A stretch of 64,000 nt of DNA, from positions 1-64,000 of the forward strand of contig NZ_JTJR01000009.1 in assembly GCF_001678475.1 (NCBI RefSeq), given 5' to 3'. The translations under genes and the position numbers were made by a program. Shown here piece by piece: positions 18,938 through 28,016 of the stretch (position 1 is the first letter of the stretch; each line of letters begins with the position of its first letter). The notes under the pieces are model-generated. The model made no database searches and had not been told where the DNA came from. It saw nothing but the letters and a program-made list of their open reading frames with translations. Origin of the DNA: Gallibacterium genomosp. 3. GTDB lineage: Bacteria; Pseudomonadota; Gammaproteobacteria; Enterobacterales; Pasteurellaceae.

Positions 18938-21046
18938 TTAAAACTGATAGCTAATTGACGCGTTAATATTACGCCCTGCTCCATAATAACAATAGTAGTC
19001 ACACCCTGCTAAATAACGGCGATTTCCTACATTCTCTACATTAACTTGAGTACTCCAATTTGGTGTAAATTGATAACGTACCATTAAATCAACAATCGTT
19101 GCTGAAGGAACTTCTTTACCAGAATAAAGAGAGCCTTGGCTAGTTACACTATTACCAATATAACGTACACCAGCACCTAAAGTTAAACCACTGAACATTC
19201 CTTGATCAAAGGTATAATCTGTTTTTGCAGCAAATGTATGTTTTGGTACTCTTGGATTAAGCTCATCACCAGCAGATTTACGTGTAATTGATTTTAAATA
19301 AGTATAAGCTAAAGTCATATTCCAATTACTTATGATGTTTACATCAGCCTGAATCTCTATTCCCTTACGATAAACAGGATCTTCACTACTTCTGGTTGTA
19401 CTTCCAGCTTTCATAACTAAAGCTCCCTTATCTTTTGCTCTAAATGCCGCAAATGTAATGGAGCCATCTAACCAGTTTGGTAAATATTTTATCCCTGCTT
19501 CATATTGCTGAGTAATCATTGGATTATAAAATCTATTGTCTGAACTTAATCCCATCGGCAAATTAAATGATTCACTATAACTAACATAAGGATTTAGACC
19601 AAATGGAGCTTCATACATTGCAGAAGCTGAATAAGAAGTTTGTGCATAAGACGCTGAATGCTGTTTTAAATTAGATTGATTCTGTTGGTAAATTTCTTCC
19701 TGCTGTTTTGCTCTATCGTGGCGAATACCAAAATTTAATACTAATTTATCAAAGAAACGGCTTTGATTTTGTAGATAAAGTCCTAATTGGCGAGATGTGA
19801 TCTTAACGTGTGATGCTTTACTTACATCTTGATTTTGATTATATCCAGCCCAAGAATTAAATATATTGGTTGGAGTTGTTGCATACCAAGGATTTATAGG
19901 ATCATACACATATCCCATAGAATCATAAATTGCATCAACATATTGATGGCGATAATCTATCCCAATACTTACAATATTTTTAAACCAATTTTGTTCAAAT
20001 CCCCAATTAATATGGTTATCTAAAGCGTGAGATTTTATGATGCCATTATTATAAACAACACCACGATCTACATCGTAGGTTATTGGATTAACATAAGAGA
20101 AAGGATAAGATCCACGATGGAAATTATTGATATAATTATAACGGTAACTACTGTGCAAACTTAAATTATCAGTAAAATTATGACTAAGCTCATAACCAAT
20201 ACTATATTGACGATTATATTCTTTATCGTTAATTGGATCACCTAAGTTTGTTGATCGGCTAATATAACCATTTGGTGTAGAAACTAAAGAGCCAAACGCA
20301 GGTACAAAGTTATTGCTAGGAATACCTTTATCAAACTGGTAACTCGTTAATAATGTTAAACGAGTACGATCACTGATGTCCCACTCTACTGTTGGCGAAA
20401 TATAGAAAGTGCTATTTTTGCTACCTTCCCACTGACCATCCTTTGCACCATATGAACTCACTAAACGATAACGTAAACTTTCATTACTATTGATCATCCC
20501 CGTATAATCCGCAGCAAAACCATATTGGGTATTATTCCCCATATTCAGCTTAAATTCGCCTTTGCCAATTTGTTCTTTATGTGGTCGTTTAGTGACATAG
20601 TTAAGCAAACCACCTGATTGAGCTGCTCCAAATGTCATTGCATCAGCACCTTTAGTCACTTCGATAGCCTCAAAAGCAAAGGTATTTGTATAAGGCGTAA
20701 AAAATCCATAACTAAATAATGGCAAACCATCTATTGCTTGGGTCACTTCTGTACCACGCACTCTAAACCAGTTTGTATTGGTATCTTCACCAAACACTTG
20801 ATTAGTAAATCCTGCTTGATAACGTCCTATTTCATCAGTTTTTGTAATAGCTTGTTTATCCAACTGATCACGAGTAATCGCAATCGCAGATTTGGCTTGA
20901 TATATCGGTACTTCACCCATGCGATACATAGAGCCAGCTATTACATCAATCCCCTCTAACTCTTGACTCTCTTCCGCAAATACTGGCTGTAATACCAAAC
21001 ATAATGTGGCAGATAACAAAGATAATTTAAAACGTTGTCCATTCAT
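18938..21046 (-). CDS. TonB-dependent siderophore receptor, FhuA-like
   Basis: This 702-residue outer-membrane receptor imports ferric siderophore with energy from TonB. It has a signal peptide ending in PVFA, an early LEGIDVIAG segment that may be the TonB box, and a plug domain (FRVRGTEVTQAIDGLPL, then EAIEVTKGADAMTFG). A beta-barrel follows, ending in aromatic Phe (SISYQF). The late Cys pair in AGCDYYCYYGAGRN resembles the C-terminal disulfide of FhuA and related hydroxamate receptors. AAGGAGC precedes the ATG. It is last in an operon with fhuCDB and a DUF4198 gene, so hydroxamate uptake is the best guess; the ligand is unproven. Confidence 0.9.
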   Translation of the reverse strand: MNGQRFKLSLLSATLCLVLQPVFAEESQELEGIDVIAGSMYRMGEVPIYQAKSAIAITRDQLDKQAITKTDEIGRYQAGFTNQVFGEDTNTNWFRVRGTEVTQAIDGLPLFSYGFFTPYTNTFAFEAIEVTKGADAMTFGAAQSGGLLNYVTKRPHKEQIGKGEFKLNMGNNTQYGFAADYTGMINSNESLRYRLVSSYGAKDGQWEGSKNSTFYISPTVEWDISDRTRLTLLTSYQFDKGIPSNNFVPAFGSLVSTPNGYISRSTNLGDPINDKEYNRQYSIGYELSHNFTDNLSLHSSYRYNYINNFHRGSYPFSYVNPITYDVDRGVVYNNGIIKSHALDNHINWGFEQNWFKNIVSIGIDYRHQYVDAIYDSMGYVYDPINPWYATTPTNIFNSWAGYNQNQDVSKASHVKITSRQLGLYLQNQSRFFDKLVLNFGIRHDRAKQQEEIYQQNQSNLKQHSASYAQTSYSASAMYEAPFGLNPYVSYSESFNLPMGLSSDNRFYNPMITQQYEAGIKYLPNWLDGSITFAAFRAKDKGALVMKAGSTTRSSEDPVYRKGIEIQADVNIISNWNMTLAYTYLKSITRKSAGDELNPRVPKHTFAAKTDYTFDQGMFSGLTLGAGVRYIGNSVTSQGSLYSGKEVPSATIVDLMVRYQFTPNWSTQVNVENVGNRRYLAGCDYYCYYGAGRNINASISYQF

Positions 21047-21084
21047 GACAAAAAAGCTCCTTAGGTTAAATTGTTTTTAGTGAA

Positions 21085-21885
21085 TTATTTAGCGTTTACT
21101 TGAAAGGTATAAGTGCTATAAAGCTTGCGTTTTTGGCATACTTTTGCCTCTGGATAAGGCATTTCATAGCTTGCTTTGATTTTCCAAGTCCCGGCTAACG
21201 CTGGAATAAAATTGATTTTGCCTTGTGCATCAGTTTTACCTGAGAAGGCTTGTGGTTCACGGTGGTCATATACCGCTTTTTCATCTAATTTTGTGAATTC
21301 ATTAGTAGTACCAATCACTACAACTTCTTTCGCAGGTTTGCCGTTATAGAGAACTTGAAAAGGCACTGCTTCTAAAGGACGGATATCAGTAGGATCGACT
21401 AATGGCACAATTTCTAACGGTAAACCTACTGGCATAATTGAGAAATCACTTACATCTACCCCTGTATTGATATAGGTTGTAGCAAACATACTAGATTCTT
21501 CGCAATAAGTCGCATCTGGCATATTTGTTAGGTTTTCTCGTTTCCAACCTTTCTCATTTTTTGACCAAAAAGTTGGTTTATAACTCGCAGAGATTTTATA
21601 TTCCCCTTTTGCCAAATTTTTCTTCGTTACATAGTGATAATTCTCACCTTGTTGCATTAAGGTTTCTGAACTGCCATCTGATTTATGCAACACTAATGGA
21701 TTCAAAATATTTAAACGACTTTCCGCAATTTTTTCGCCTAAAGGGAAACGATCACCATAACCTAATACTGCCTGTAATGGCTTATCCACTTCTGCTTGTA
21801 GCCCATATGCCCATAAATCATGTGCTTGTACCACAGCTGGGATGGATAATCCACATAACACGCTAATTAATGAAAGTTTTTTCAT
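21085..21885 (-). CDS. DUF4198 periplasmic protein in an iron-uptake operon
   Basis: The 266-residue exported protein has a signal peptide cut after VQA, so the mature chain should begin HDLWAYG, with an N-terminal histidine. This is the usual start of DUF4198 proteins, which often accompany metal transporters. The rest is beta-rich, with a C-terminal segment (AGTWKIKASYEMPYPEAK) like a carbohydrate-binding or Ig-like fold. It contains three Cys in the mature part. It lies 32 bases after fhuB and 38 bases before the receptor gene. A role in presenting or releasing metal is inferred only from context. Confidence 0.85.
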   Translation of the reverse strand: MKKLSLISVLCGLSIPAVVQAHDLWAYGLQAEVDKPLQAVLGYGDRFPLGEKIAESRLNILNPLVLHKSDGSSETLMQQGENYHYVTKKNLAKGEYKISASYKPTFWSKNEKGWKRENLTNMPDATYCEESSMFATTYINTGVDVSDFSIMPVGLPLEIVPLVDPTDIRPLEAVPFQVLYNGKPAKEVVVIGTTNEFTKLDEKAVYDHREPQAFSGKTDAQGKINFIPALAGTWKIKASYEMPYPEAKVCQKRKLYSTYTFQVNAK

Positions 21886-21917
21886 CTGTTTTCTCCTATG
21901 ATAGTAAATAAAATGTG

Positions 21918-23843
21918 TTACAACTTACGCATTAAAATAATGAAATAGCTTCCTCCTAATAAGGTTGCTACTAAACCAGCAGGAATTTCATACGGGAATA
22001 GCCATTGCCGCCCTAACCAATCAGCAAAAATCATCACCGTTGCCCCCAATAAACTTGCAGCAATTAATTGTGATTTAGCCGTATTGAAACCGAGAGAATA
22101 AGCTAGATGAGGGGCTAATAGACCGATAAAACTTAAAGTACCAACAATTAAGGTTGCTAATAACGTCAAAACAATCGCTAAAGCAAATAGCACAATTTTG
22201 GCTAATAACAGATTCATACCAACCGCCTGTGCAACGATTGCATTCAAACTCAATAAATCTAACCAACGAGAAAAAATAAGACTAACAAGTAGCAACCCAA
22301 AAGAAAAAATGATCACCCAAACTGCAACTGGCAGTTCTGCATAATAAGTTGATCCTGCACCCCAATTCAGTAGTTGTAACGCTCTTGGATCACCGCTTGC
22401 TACTAAAATACGCAATACCGCATCAAATATTGCCGATAAGCTGATCCCAGTTAATAACACTTGTTCTGGTTGTAAGCCATTACGCTGATTAATTAACCAA
22501 ATTAATCCTATGATTAACACTGCACCCAATGCACCAAATAAGAGAAATGGTTTAATTGCTACTGAACCTACAATAAAAATCTCCAGCAATACACCAAAAC
22601 TGACACCTGATGTAATACCAAGTAATTCTGGGCTAGCCATTGGATTATGGCTCAAGCGTTGCAACACTACCCCAGCTAACGCTAATAACGTTCCTGCGGC
22701 AAACGCATAAGCAATCCGAGGGAAGCGTAATTCAAATAAACTATGATTCAGTGTAAACGACCAACCAATCTGATTTTGCCCAACACAAAATGCACAAACT
22801 AAACTGCATAACAGCAATATGGTTAAGAGAAGATAAGTTAAACGAGAATTTCTGATAACTAATCTATTGGCGGGTTGTTGTGCTCGCCCATAATGTTGCC
22901 GCTGCCGAAATACCAACCATAATAATAATGGCGTACCAAATAGTGCGGTAACTGATCCTGTTGGTAATTGTATCTGCCACCACTGATTAATTAATTGCAA
23001 ACTTAAATCTGTGATTAATAGCAGGATTGCTGCAAAAAACGCACTACGCCACCATAAGCTAGTAAAACGATGGTTAGCAGATTGCCGAGCTAAGGTTGTT
23101 GCCGCTAACCCGATAAAAGCTAACATTCCTACGCGACTGACAACAATAGCTACCAGATAAGCCGCTAGTATAATTGCTAATAAACGTACTCGTGTAACAT
23201 TAACGCCTAAACTTTTTGCACTCCCCTCTTGTAATTGTAAAACTTGTAGTGCCGGACTTAATAAATATATGCCAATTAATCCAGGCACAAGTAATGGCAA
23301 TAAAGTGAGACTTGCTCGCCAACTCTCTTGTACTAAAGAGCCACTCCCCCAAACCAGCAAACCTCGACTTTCTTCTGGATAAAATAGAGTTAATAGTGCA
23401 GAAAAAGCACCAACATAAAAACTCAGCACTAAACCAGATAGCACGATTAATAATGGCGAACCTAATTGCCGCCAAGCTAATAACAAAACCAAACCGAGAG
23501 TCAATAAAGCCCCAATTACAGCAATGATTGTCGTACCAAATTGTAATAAAGCGGGAAAAAATAGTGTTGCCAAATATAGGGCAAATTGTGCACCGCCACT
23601 GACCGCCAATGTACTATCTGATGCCAACGAATTACTCATTGTTTGTTGCAACAATAATGACGCACTACCCAAACTGATCCCTGCTAAAATGGCAATCACT
23701 ACACGTGGTAAAGTGAAATTAAACAGTAATAATTGTGCTATCGCTTGATCTGCTATTGCATACCATTGCCAGCTCACTACGACACTAAATAGAACAATCG
23801 CTAAGATCAACAAACTACGATTTAAATAACTTGTCATTACCAT
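21918..23843 (-). CDS. fhuB: Ferric-hydroxamate ABC permease, fused two-domain FhuB
   Basis: The 641-residue inner-membrane protein contains two FecCD/BtuC-type permease halves in one chain, each with about ten membrane segments. The join is near residue 325. This fused form is characteristic of FhuB (about 660 in E. coli). Each half has its glycine-rich ATPase-contact loop (LAFIGLAA and LSFIGLLAP). Its start overlaps the end of fhuD by seven bases. It works with FhuC and FhuD to move iron-siderophore from periplasm to cytoplasm. Confidence 0.93.
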   Translation of the reverse strand: MVMTSYLNRSLLILAIVLFSVVVSWQWYAIADQAIAQLLLFNFTLPRVVIAILAGISLGSASLLLQQTMSNSLASDSTLAVSGGAQFALYLATLFFPALLQFGTTIIAVIGALLTLGLVLLLAWRQLGSPLLIVLSGLVLSFYVGAFSALLTLFYPEESRGLLVWGSGSLVQESWRASLTLLPLLVPGLIGIYLLSPALQVLQLQEGSAKSLGVNVTRVRLLAIILAAYLVAIVVSRVGMLAFIGLAATTLARQSANHRFTSLWWRSAFFAAILLLITDLSLQLINQWWQIQLPTGSVTALFGTPLLLWLVFRQRQHYGRAQQPANRLVIRNSRLTYLLLTILLLCSLVCAFCVGQNQIGWSFTLNHSLFELRFPRIAYAFAAGTLLALAGVVLQRLSHNPMASPELLGITSGVSFGVLLEIFIVGSVAIKPFLLFGALGAVLIIGLIWLINQRNGLQPEQVLLTGISLSAIFDAVLRILVASGDPRALQLLNWGAGSTYYAELPVAVWVIIFSFGLLLVSLIFSRWLDLLSLNAIVAQAVGMNLLLAKIVLFALAIVLTLLATLIVGTLSFIGLLAPHLAYSLGFNTAKSQLIAASLLGATVMIFADWLGRQWLFPYEIPAGLVATLLGGSYFIILMRKL

Positions 23844-24715
23844 ACTAATCCACCATCCAGTAATGCATCTCGTAAAGCTACACTAAATCGTTGCATTGAT
23901 GGCAATGCGCCAAATGTCCATATAGCAGGTAAAATCAATGGATCTTTGGCTAAGCGTAAAGATTTCCATAATGTATTATTGGCTAACTCAAGTGGTATTT
24001 GTTGCGGATAAGGTTTGATCACAATTAAACGAGCATCAGCAAATTGTGCTAACTGATCAATCCCAATTTGAGTAAAACCCCATAGATTAACTGGCTGTTG
24101 CCACGCATTAGTTAAACCTATTTTTTCTAATACTACGCCTGGTAAACTCTGCTTCCCATAAACTCGCAAATGCCGTCCATCAATAAATTGCACGACTAAT
24201 AACGGTCTATGCTTTTGCTTAGTTAACTGCTGTTTTACTGTATTCAATAACTGTTCTGTTTGCTGAATCAGCTGTTCGCCTTGCACAATATGGTCCAAAC
24301 TTTGGGCTAATTGGCGAGTTGCTTTCATTTGATTATTCCAAAAATCCCCAGATTGATAAAAATTGATACGTGGAGCCTGTTGTAGTGCTGTTAAGTAGTG
24401 GCGATTTGCTTCAACCGCAGGCATAAACATATCGCCATTAGGAAATAGTTGAATTGACAATGTTGCTAATAGCTCTTTATTCGGTTGTAACCGTGAACCT
24501 AAATCAATGACCTGATCTTCTAACGCCGGCTGATTAACCCAAGTCTGATAACTCTGTTTATCCCCTACTGCAATTGGCGTAATGCCTAGTCCTAATAAGG
24601 TTTCGGCGATTGCCCAATCCAAAGTCGCTACTCTCAGTTGCTGATCTGCACGTGCTATGCTGAATATGACGGCCAATATCAACAAGGTACTACTTACCCA
24701 AATTACTTTTCGCAT
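23837..24715 (-). CDS. fhuD: Periplasmic ferric-hydroxamate binding protein, FhuD-like
   Basis: The 292-residue protein begins with a Sec signal peptide ending at about SIARA. The mature part matches FhuD along its length: VATLDWAIAETLLGLGITP, then VIDLGSRLQPNKELL, a middle long helix, RPLLVVQFIDGRHL, NAWQQPVNLWGFTQIGIDQL, and a Trp-containing end segment. It should carry iron-hydroxamate from the receptor to FhuB. It lies 11 bases after fhuC and overlaps fhuB. Confidence 0.92.
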   Translation of the reverse strand: MRKVIWVSSTLLILAVIFSIARADQQLRVATLDWAIAETLLGLGITPIAVGDKQSYQTWVNQPALEDQVIDLGSRLQPNKELLATLSIQLFPNGDMFMPAVEANRHYLTALQQAPRINFYQSGDFWNNQMKATRQLAQSLDHIVQGEQLIQQTEQLLNTVKQQLTKQKHRPLLVVQFIDGRHLRVYGKQSLPGVVLEKIGLTNAWQQPVNLWGFTQIGIDQLAQFADARLIVIKPYPQQIPLELANNTLWKSLRLAKDPLILPAIWTFGALPSMQRFSVALRDALLDGGLVW

Positions 24716-24726
24716 TTGATTCTCCC

Positions 24727-25491
24727 TTAGAAAAAAGCAACTGGTGTTTGATCAACTGGATGTGATTGCACTTGTAAATCAATGTGATAAATCTCTGATA
24801 ATGCCTCGGGTGTCATAATCTGTTCTGGAGTCCCTTGCATTAATAATTTTCCATGCTGTAATGCGATAATTTGATCACAAAAACGGGCGGCTAGGTTAAT
24901 ATCATGAATAACAATAATAATGCCAAGATTGAGTTCTCGTACTAACTGCTGAATCAACTGCATCACTTCAATTTGATGCGCAATATCTAACGCTGCTAAG
25001 GGTTCATCTAATAATAGAAAACGACTTTGTTGTACTAACAACATCGCTAGCCAAACACGCGACCGCTCTCCACCAGATAACGTATCTACTAATTGATCCG
25101 CATACTCTTGCATATTAGTACGCTGTAATGCTTCTGAAATAATCTGTTGATCTTGTTTAGAATTACGTCCTAATAGACCATTCCAGGCATAACGTCCCAT
25201 TTTTAATAATTCAGCAACGGTTAAATGATGTGCTTGTGGTAAATGCTGTGGTAAATACGCTACTTGGCGTGCAAATGCTTTACTTTTCCATTGTTCGATT
25301 GGGCGTTGATCAAATAACAATTCTCCAGAACAAATGGCTTGCTGGCGGGCCAGAAGTTTAATCAATGTGGATTTTCCAGACCCATTTTGCCCAATGATGC
25401 CATAGATTTTTCCTGTAGAAAAAGTCAATGATAATGGGTGTAACAAGGTTTTTTCTGCTAATGAAAAGGAAACTGAATTAAGTTCAAACAC
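24727..25491 (-). CDS. fhuC: Ferric-hydroxamate ABC transporter ATPase
   Basis: The 254-residue cytoplasmic ATPase has Walker A GQNGSGKST, Q-loop YLPQHL, signature LSGGERSRV, Walker B FLLLDEPLAALD and the switch His in VIHDINLA. The closest types are FhuC/FepC iron-siderophore ATPases. It is first in the fhuC-fhuD-fhuB-DUF4198-receptor operon and lies directly downstream of a Fur-type promoter. Confidence 0.94.
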   Translation of the reverse strand: MFELNSVSFSLAEKTLLHPLSLTFSTGKIYGIIGQNGSGKSTLIKLLARQQAICSGELLFDQRPIEQWKSKAFARQVAYLPQHLPQAHHLTVAELLKMGRYAWNGLLGRNSKQDQQIISEALQRTNMQEYADQLVDTLSGGERSRVWLAMLLVQQSRFLLLDEPLAALDIAHQIEVMQLIQQLVRELNLGIIIVIHDINLAARFCDQIIALQHGKLLMQGTPEQIMTPEALSEIYHIDLQVQSHPVDQTPVAFF

Positions 25492-25533
25492 AACACACCT
25501 AACAATTAATCATCCATTATTAAAAGTTGGCGG

Positions 25534-25562
25534 ATTTTATTTGATAACAATTCTCATTTCAA
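25534..25562 (-). promoter_or_regulatory. Fur-controlled promoter of the fhu operon
   Basis: On the minus strand TTGAAA (25562-25557) and TAAAAT (25539-25534) are 17 bases apart. A sequence at 25561-25543 matches the 19-base Fur box GATAATGATAATCATTATC at 13 positions and covers the -35 element and spacer. Iron-replete Fur would therefore block RNA polymerase. Confidence 0.75.
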
Positions 25563-25625
25563 TAGAAAAATTAGAATTTTTCCTGATTTATTCTTATCTA
25601 GCTAAATTATTTGGTGAAATTGGAG

Positions 25626-25656
25626 AAAAAATGCCCTCTTTGAGTTTAAAGAGGGC
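25626..25656 (-). terminator. Terminator of bioD
   Basis: GCCCTCTTT (25633-25641) pairs with 25648-25656 around a six-base loop. On the minus strand it is followed by a run of T. Confidence 0.85.
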
Positions 25657-25702
25657 TAAGGAGGTTTTATAAGAATTAAGTATCTATGTTCTTATTCTCG
25701 CA

Positions 25703-26437
25703 CTAACAATTCTCTGTTTTTAAATAAGTTAGACGATCGAGATTGGTAATAAAATGCCCTAATTCTTGCTGTTCTGGGCGATGAACATAAGGAATTTCGC
25801 CTAATAATGGCGCATCAATCACTTGATGTAGCAATTTAATAATTTCCGCATAATGGCGTAAGCAAGGGTTAATCCGATTTGCTACCCAACCTAATAAAGG
25901 CACACCGGCAGCCAAAATAGATTGTGCAGTTAATAAAGCATGATTCACACAACCTTCTTTAATTCCCACGACTAACACTACTGGCATTTTGTGTTCTTGT
26001 ACCCATTTATCAAAGGTCATCTCTTTATTAATTGGCGTTAGCCAACCGTAAGTTCCTTCAACTAAAACTGATTGATAATGTGCAGTGAGATGTTCAAGAT
26101 CTTGATCCAGTTTCGCAACATCAATATTGTTTACTTCATCTAAAGCAGCCAATACAGGTACGCTGCTTTCAGTAAAGGTATAACTATTAATTTCTTGATA
26201 AGTTACCGGCTCGTTGGTACTGCTCATTAACGTTTTTACGTCTTTATTATTTTCAGTATGATCCTCTTCTAACTCATCTTTTAATGCTTCTGTATAAATA
26301 CTATCTTCTTCACCACAAGCAATCGGTTTATATCCTACGATTTTTATGCCCTTAGCTTGCAACGCTTGAATAATCGCACGACTCACGATTGTTTTTCCAA
26401 CATTTGTATCCGTACCCGTTACAAAAAAACAGCTCAT
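25703..26437 (-). CDS. bioD: Dethiobiotin synthetase-like protein, BioD2/YnfK type
   Basis: The 244-residue P-loop enzyme has FVTGTDTNVGKT (Walker A) and YKPIACG with the substrate-binding Lys. Its C-terminal half (GIKEGCVNHALLTAQS, LLGWVANRINP, LGEIPYVHRPEQQELG) is closer to E. coli YnfK (BioD2) than to BioD1. BioD closes the ureido ring of dethiobiotin using ATP and CO2. Two oddities are seen. The usual EGAGG loop reads EGTYG. An acidic insert rich in Glu, Asp and Lys (about residues 50-65) follows the lysine region. It is not in a biotin operon, so it may be a paralogue with changed activity. Confidence 0.8.
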   Translation of the reverse strand: MSCFFVTGTDTNVGKTIVSRAIIQALQAKGIKIVGYKPIACGEEDSIYTEALKDELEEDHTENNKDVKTLMSSTNEPVTYQEINSYTFTESSVPVLAALDEVNNIDVAKLDQDLEHLTAHYQSVLVEGTYGWLTPINKEMTFDKWVQEHKMPVVLVVGIKEGCVNHALLTAQSILAAGVPLLGWVANRINPCLRHYAEIIKLLHQVIDAPLLGEIPYVHRPEQQELGHFITNLDRLTYLKTENC

Positions 26438-26683
26438 TATTTCTTCCTTTTATTAAAAAACTGTCGGGCATTATAATGGAGTTGTTTTTTGTAGAATTTG
26501 AGCTAACACAATTTTTCGCTGGTTTATTATAAATTCTTGGAGTTTTTTACTATTAAATTCACAATTTATTGATCTAATTAGGCATTTCTCACAATAATGG
26601 CTTTATTTTATTGTGTAATTTAACAAAGAATTTTTGCTGCGTTTGATTTTTATTATATGAAAAAATAGATTTTGTGATTATTT

Positions 26684-26715
26684 AGACTTCGCTCTAAAAC
26701 CTAAGAGCGAAATCT
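26684..26715 (-). terminator. Stem-loop after the DedA-family gene
   Basis: A 12-base stem (26684-26695 with 26704-26715, one G-U pair) with an eight-base loop lies 12 bases after the stop codon. No strong U run follows. The remaining bases to 26438 are AT-rich and hold the bioD promoter region; nothing else is seen. Confidence 0.55.
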
Positions 26716-26727
26716 AATAAATTACTA

Positions 26728-27324
26728 TTATGATTGACGTTTCTTGCGGAAATAGTGGAAGGCTAAATAGAGAGCTAACAAACCTAATAAGATATAGATA
26801 CCAGTTTGCCCTTTACTCACTTGTTCTTTAATCCAATCAATATTATGTGCACCGTGATAACCTAAATAGACCCAAACTGGTACAGAAATAATTGCTGCAC
26901 AAAAATCCAAAACAACAAAGCGTACATAACTAATACGACGTGTAATTCCCGCCACCATATAAATTGGTGCTCTTAAACCAGGAAGAAAACGTGCAACAAA
27001 CAACACCCGATTACCATAACGATCAAATTTTTCTCGTACTGCTCGCATCGTTTTAGGTTTTAAAATACGGCGTAATGGGCGGAAACGTAAAATTTTCACA
27101 CCATAAATACGTCCGAGCCAATACATGGTACTATCACCAAGCAGCACACCAATCATACTGACTACTAGCATAATATGAGGATTAGCATAGCCTAATCCAG
27201 CGATAATCCCCCCTGAAACCAATGTAATATCTTCAGGAATTGGCACACCAAACCCACAGATAATTAATACAAATAAAACTGCGAAATAGCCATAATTGGT
27301 AAAAAATTCAACTAATAATTGCAC
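26728..27324 (-). CDS. DedA-family inner-membrane protein
   Basis: The 198-residue protein has the DedA (VTT/SNARE-associated) features: a re-entrant hydrophobic segment containing GFGVPIPED, a GD-containing helix (VLLGDSTMYWLGR), and the FVARFLPGLRAPIYMVAG motif with its conserved Arg and Gly. Two C-terminal helices end in a basic tail. DedA proteins are thought to move lipids such as undecaprenyl phosphate or phosphatidylethanolamine across the membrane and to support proton-dependent homeostasis. The exact paralogue is not clear. It stands alone on the minus strand. Confidence 0.88.
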   Translation of the reverse strand: MQLLVEFFTNYGYFAVLFVLIICGFGVPIPEDITLVSGGIIAGLGYANPHIMLVVSMIGVLLGDSTMYWLGRIYGVKILRFRPLRRILKPKTMRAVREKFDRYGNRVLFVARFLPGLRAPIYMVAGITRRISYVRFVVLDFCAAIISVPVWVYLGYHGAHNIDWIKEQVSKGQTGIYILLGLLALYLAFHYFRKKRQS

Positions 27325-27525
27325 AACAAACTTCCAAATAAAAAATAAAAACTTTACCTAAAATTATTGAGATTTCCTCTTTTTTCGGGGTGTTATTTTG
27401 CCCTCTTTAACAAGGAATTACTACCTAAAATCTCTGAATTATTGATGTAGATAACAAAAATTTCTTTCAATAGGATAAAATCATCTCTCTAAATAAGATA
27501 AGTCATCCATAAACCAAGAAAAACA

Positions 27526-27553
27526 TTGCATTTTCAATCAATTTCTCTATAAT
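27526..27553 (+). promoter_or_regulatory. Promoter of rplY
   Basis: TTGCAT (27526-27531) and TATAAT (27548-27553) are 16 bases apart, predicting transcription from about 27560 and a leader of about 100 bases. Upstream, 27325-27525 holds only AT-rich intergenic DNA. Confidence 0.75.
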
Positions 27554-27559
27554 GCCCCC

Positions 27560-27658
27560 GCTGATTTTGTTCAGCACTTAATTTTGTCAAGCTGCTGGGT
27601 CGCCTGTAGCTTGTTTTGTTTAACAACCTAATCGGTTTTAACTAAAAGAGAAATAAAA
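27560..27658 (+). promoter_or_regulatory. Structured rplY leader, possible L25 autoregulatory site
   Basis: The leader contains CAAGCT (27588-27593) paired with AGCTTG (27608-27613) around a GC-rich loop (GCTGGGTCGCCTGT), unusual in this AT-rich DNA. L25 in gammaproteobacteria is reported to repress its own mRNA through a leader structure. Whether this leader matches that element was not tested. Confidence 0.4.
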
Positions 27659-27659
27659 A

Positions 27660-27943
27660 TGTTTAAATTTAACGCTGAAGTTCGTCAAGCGCAAGGAAAG
27701 GGTGCGAGCCGCCGCTTGCGTAGAAATGGTCAAATTCCTGCTATCGTGTATGGCGGTGAAGAACCAGCAGTATCTATCGTATTGAGCCACGATGAATTAA
27801 ATAATGCTCAAGTACAAGATGCTTTCTATTCTGAAGTAATTACTTTGGTTATTGATGGTAAAGAAGTTGCTGTTAAAGCACAAGCTATGCAACGTCACCA
27901 CTTCAAACCAAAACTTCTTCACATTGACTTCAAACGTGTTTAA
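27660..27943 (+). CDS. rplY: 50S ribosomal protein L25
   Basis: The 94-residue protein is the short L25 that binds 5S rRNA, without the CTC-type C-terminal domain of other bacteria. It starts [20 protein letters not shown], the conserved rRNA-binding edge, and ends LLHIDFKRV. Length equals that of E. coli L25. The gene has its own strong promoter, leader and terminator, consistent with independent autogenous control. Confidence 0.97.
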
Positions 27944-27957
27944 TTCACATTGAAAAA

Positions 27958-27986
27958 AACACCAACAGCAATGTTGGTGTTTTTTT
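27958..27986. terminator. Terminator of rplY
   Basis: AACACCAACA (27958-27967) pairs with TGTTGGTGTT around a GCAA loop. A T run follows, and an A run precedes it. Confidence 0.93.
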
Positions 27987-28016
27987 ATCTAAAACGTTAA
28001 TCTTTTTCTTTAAACA

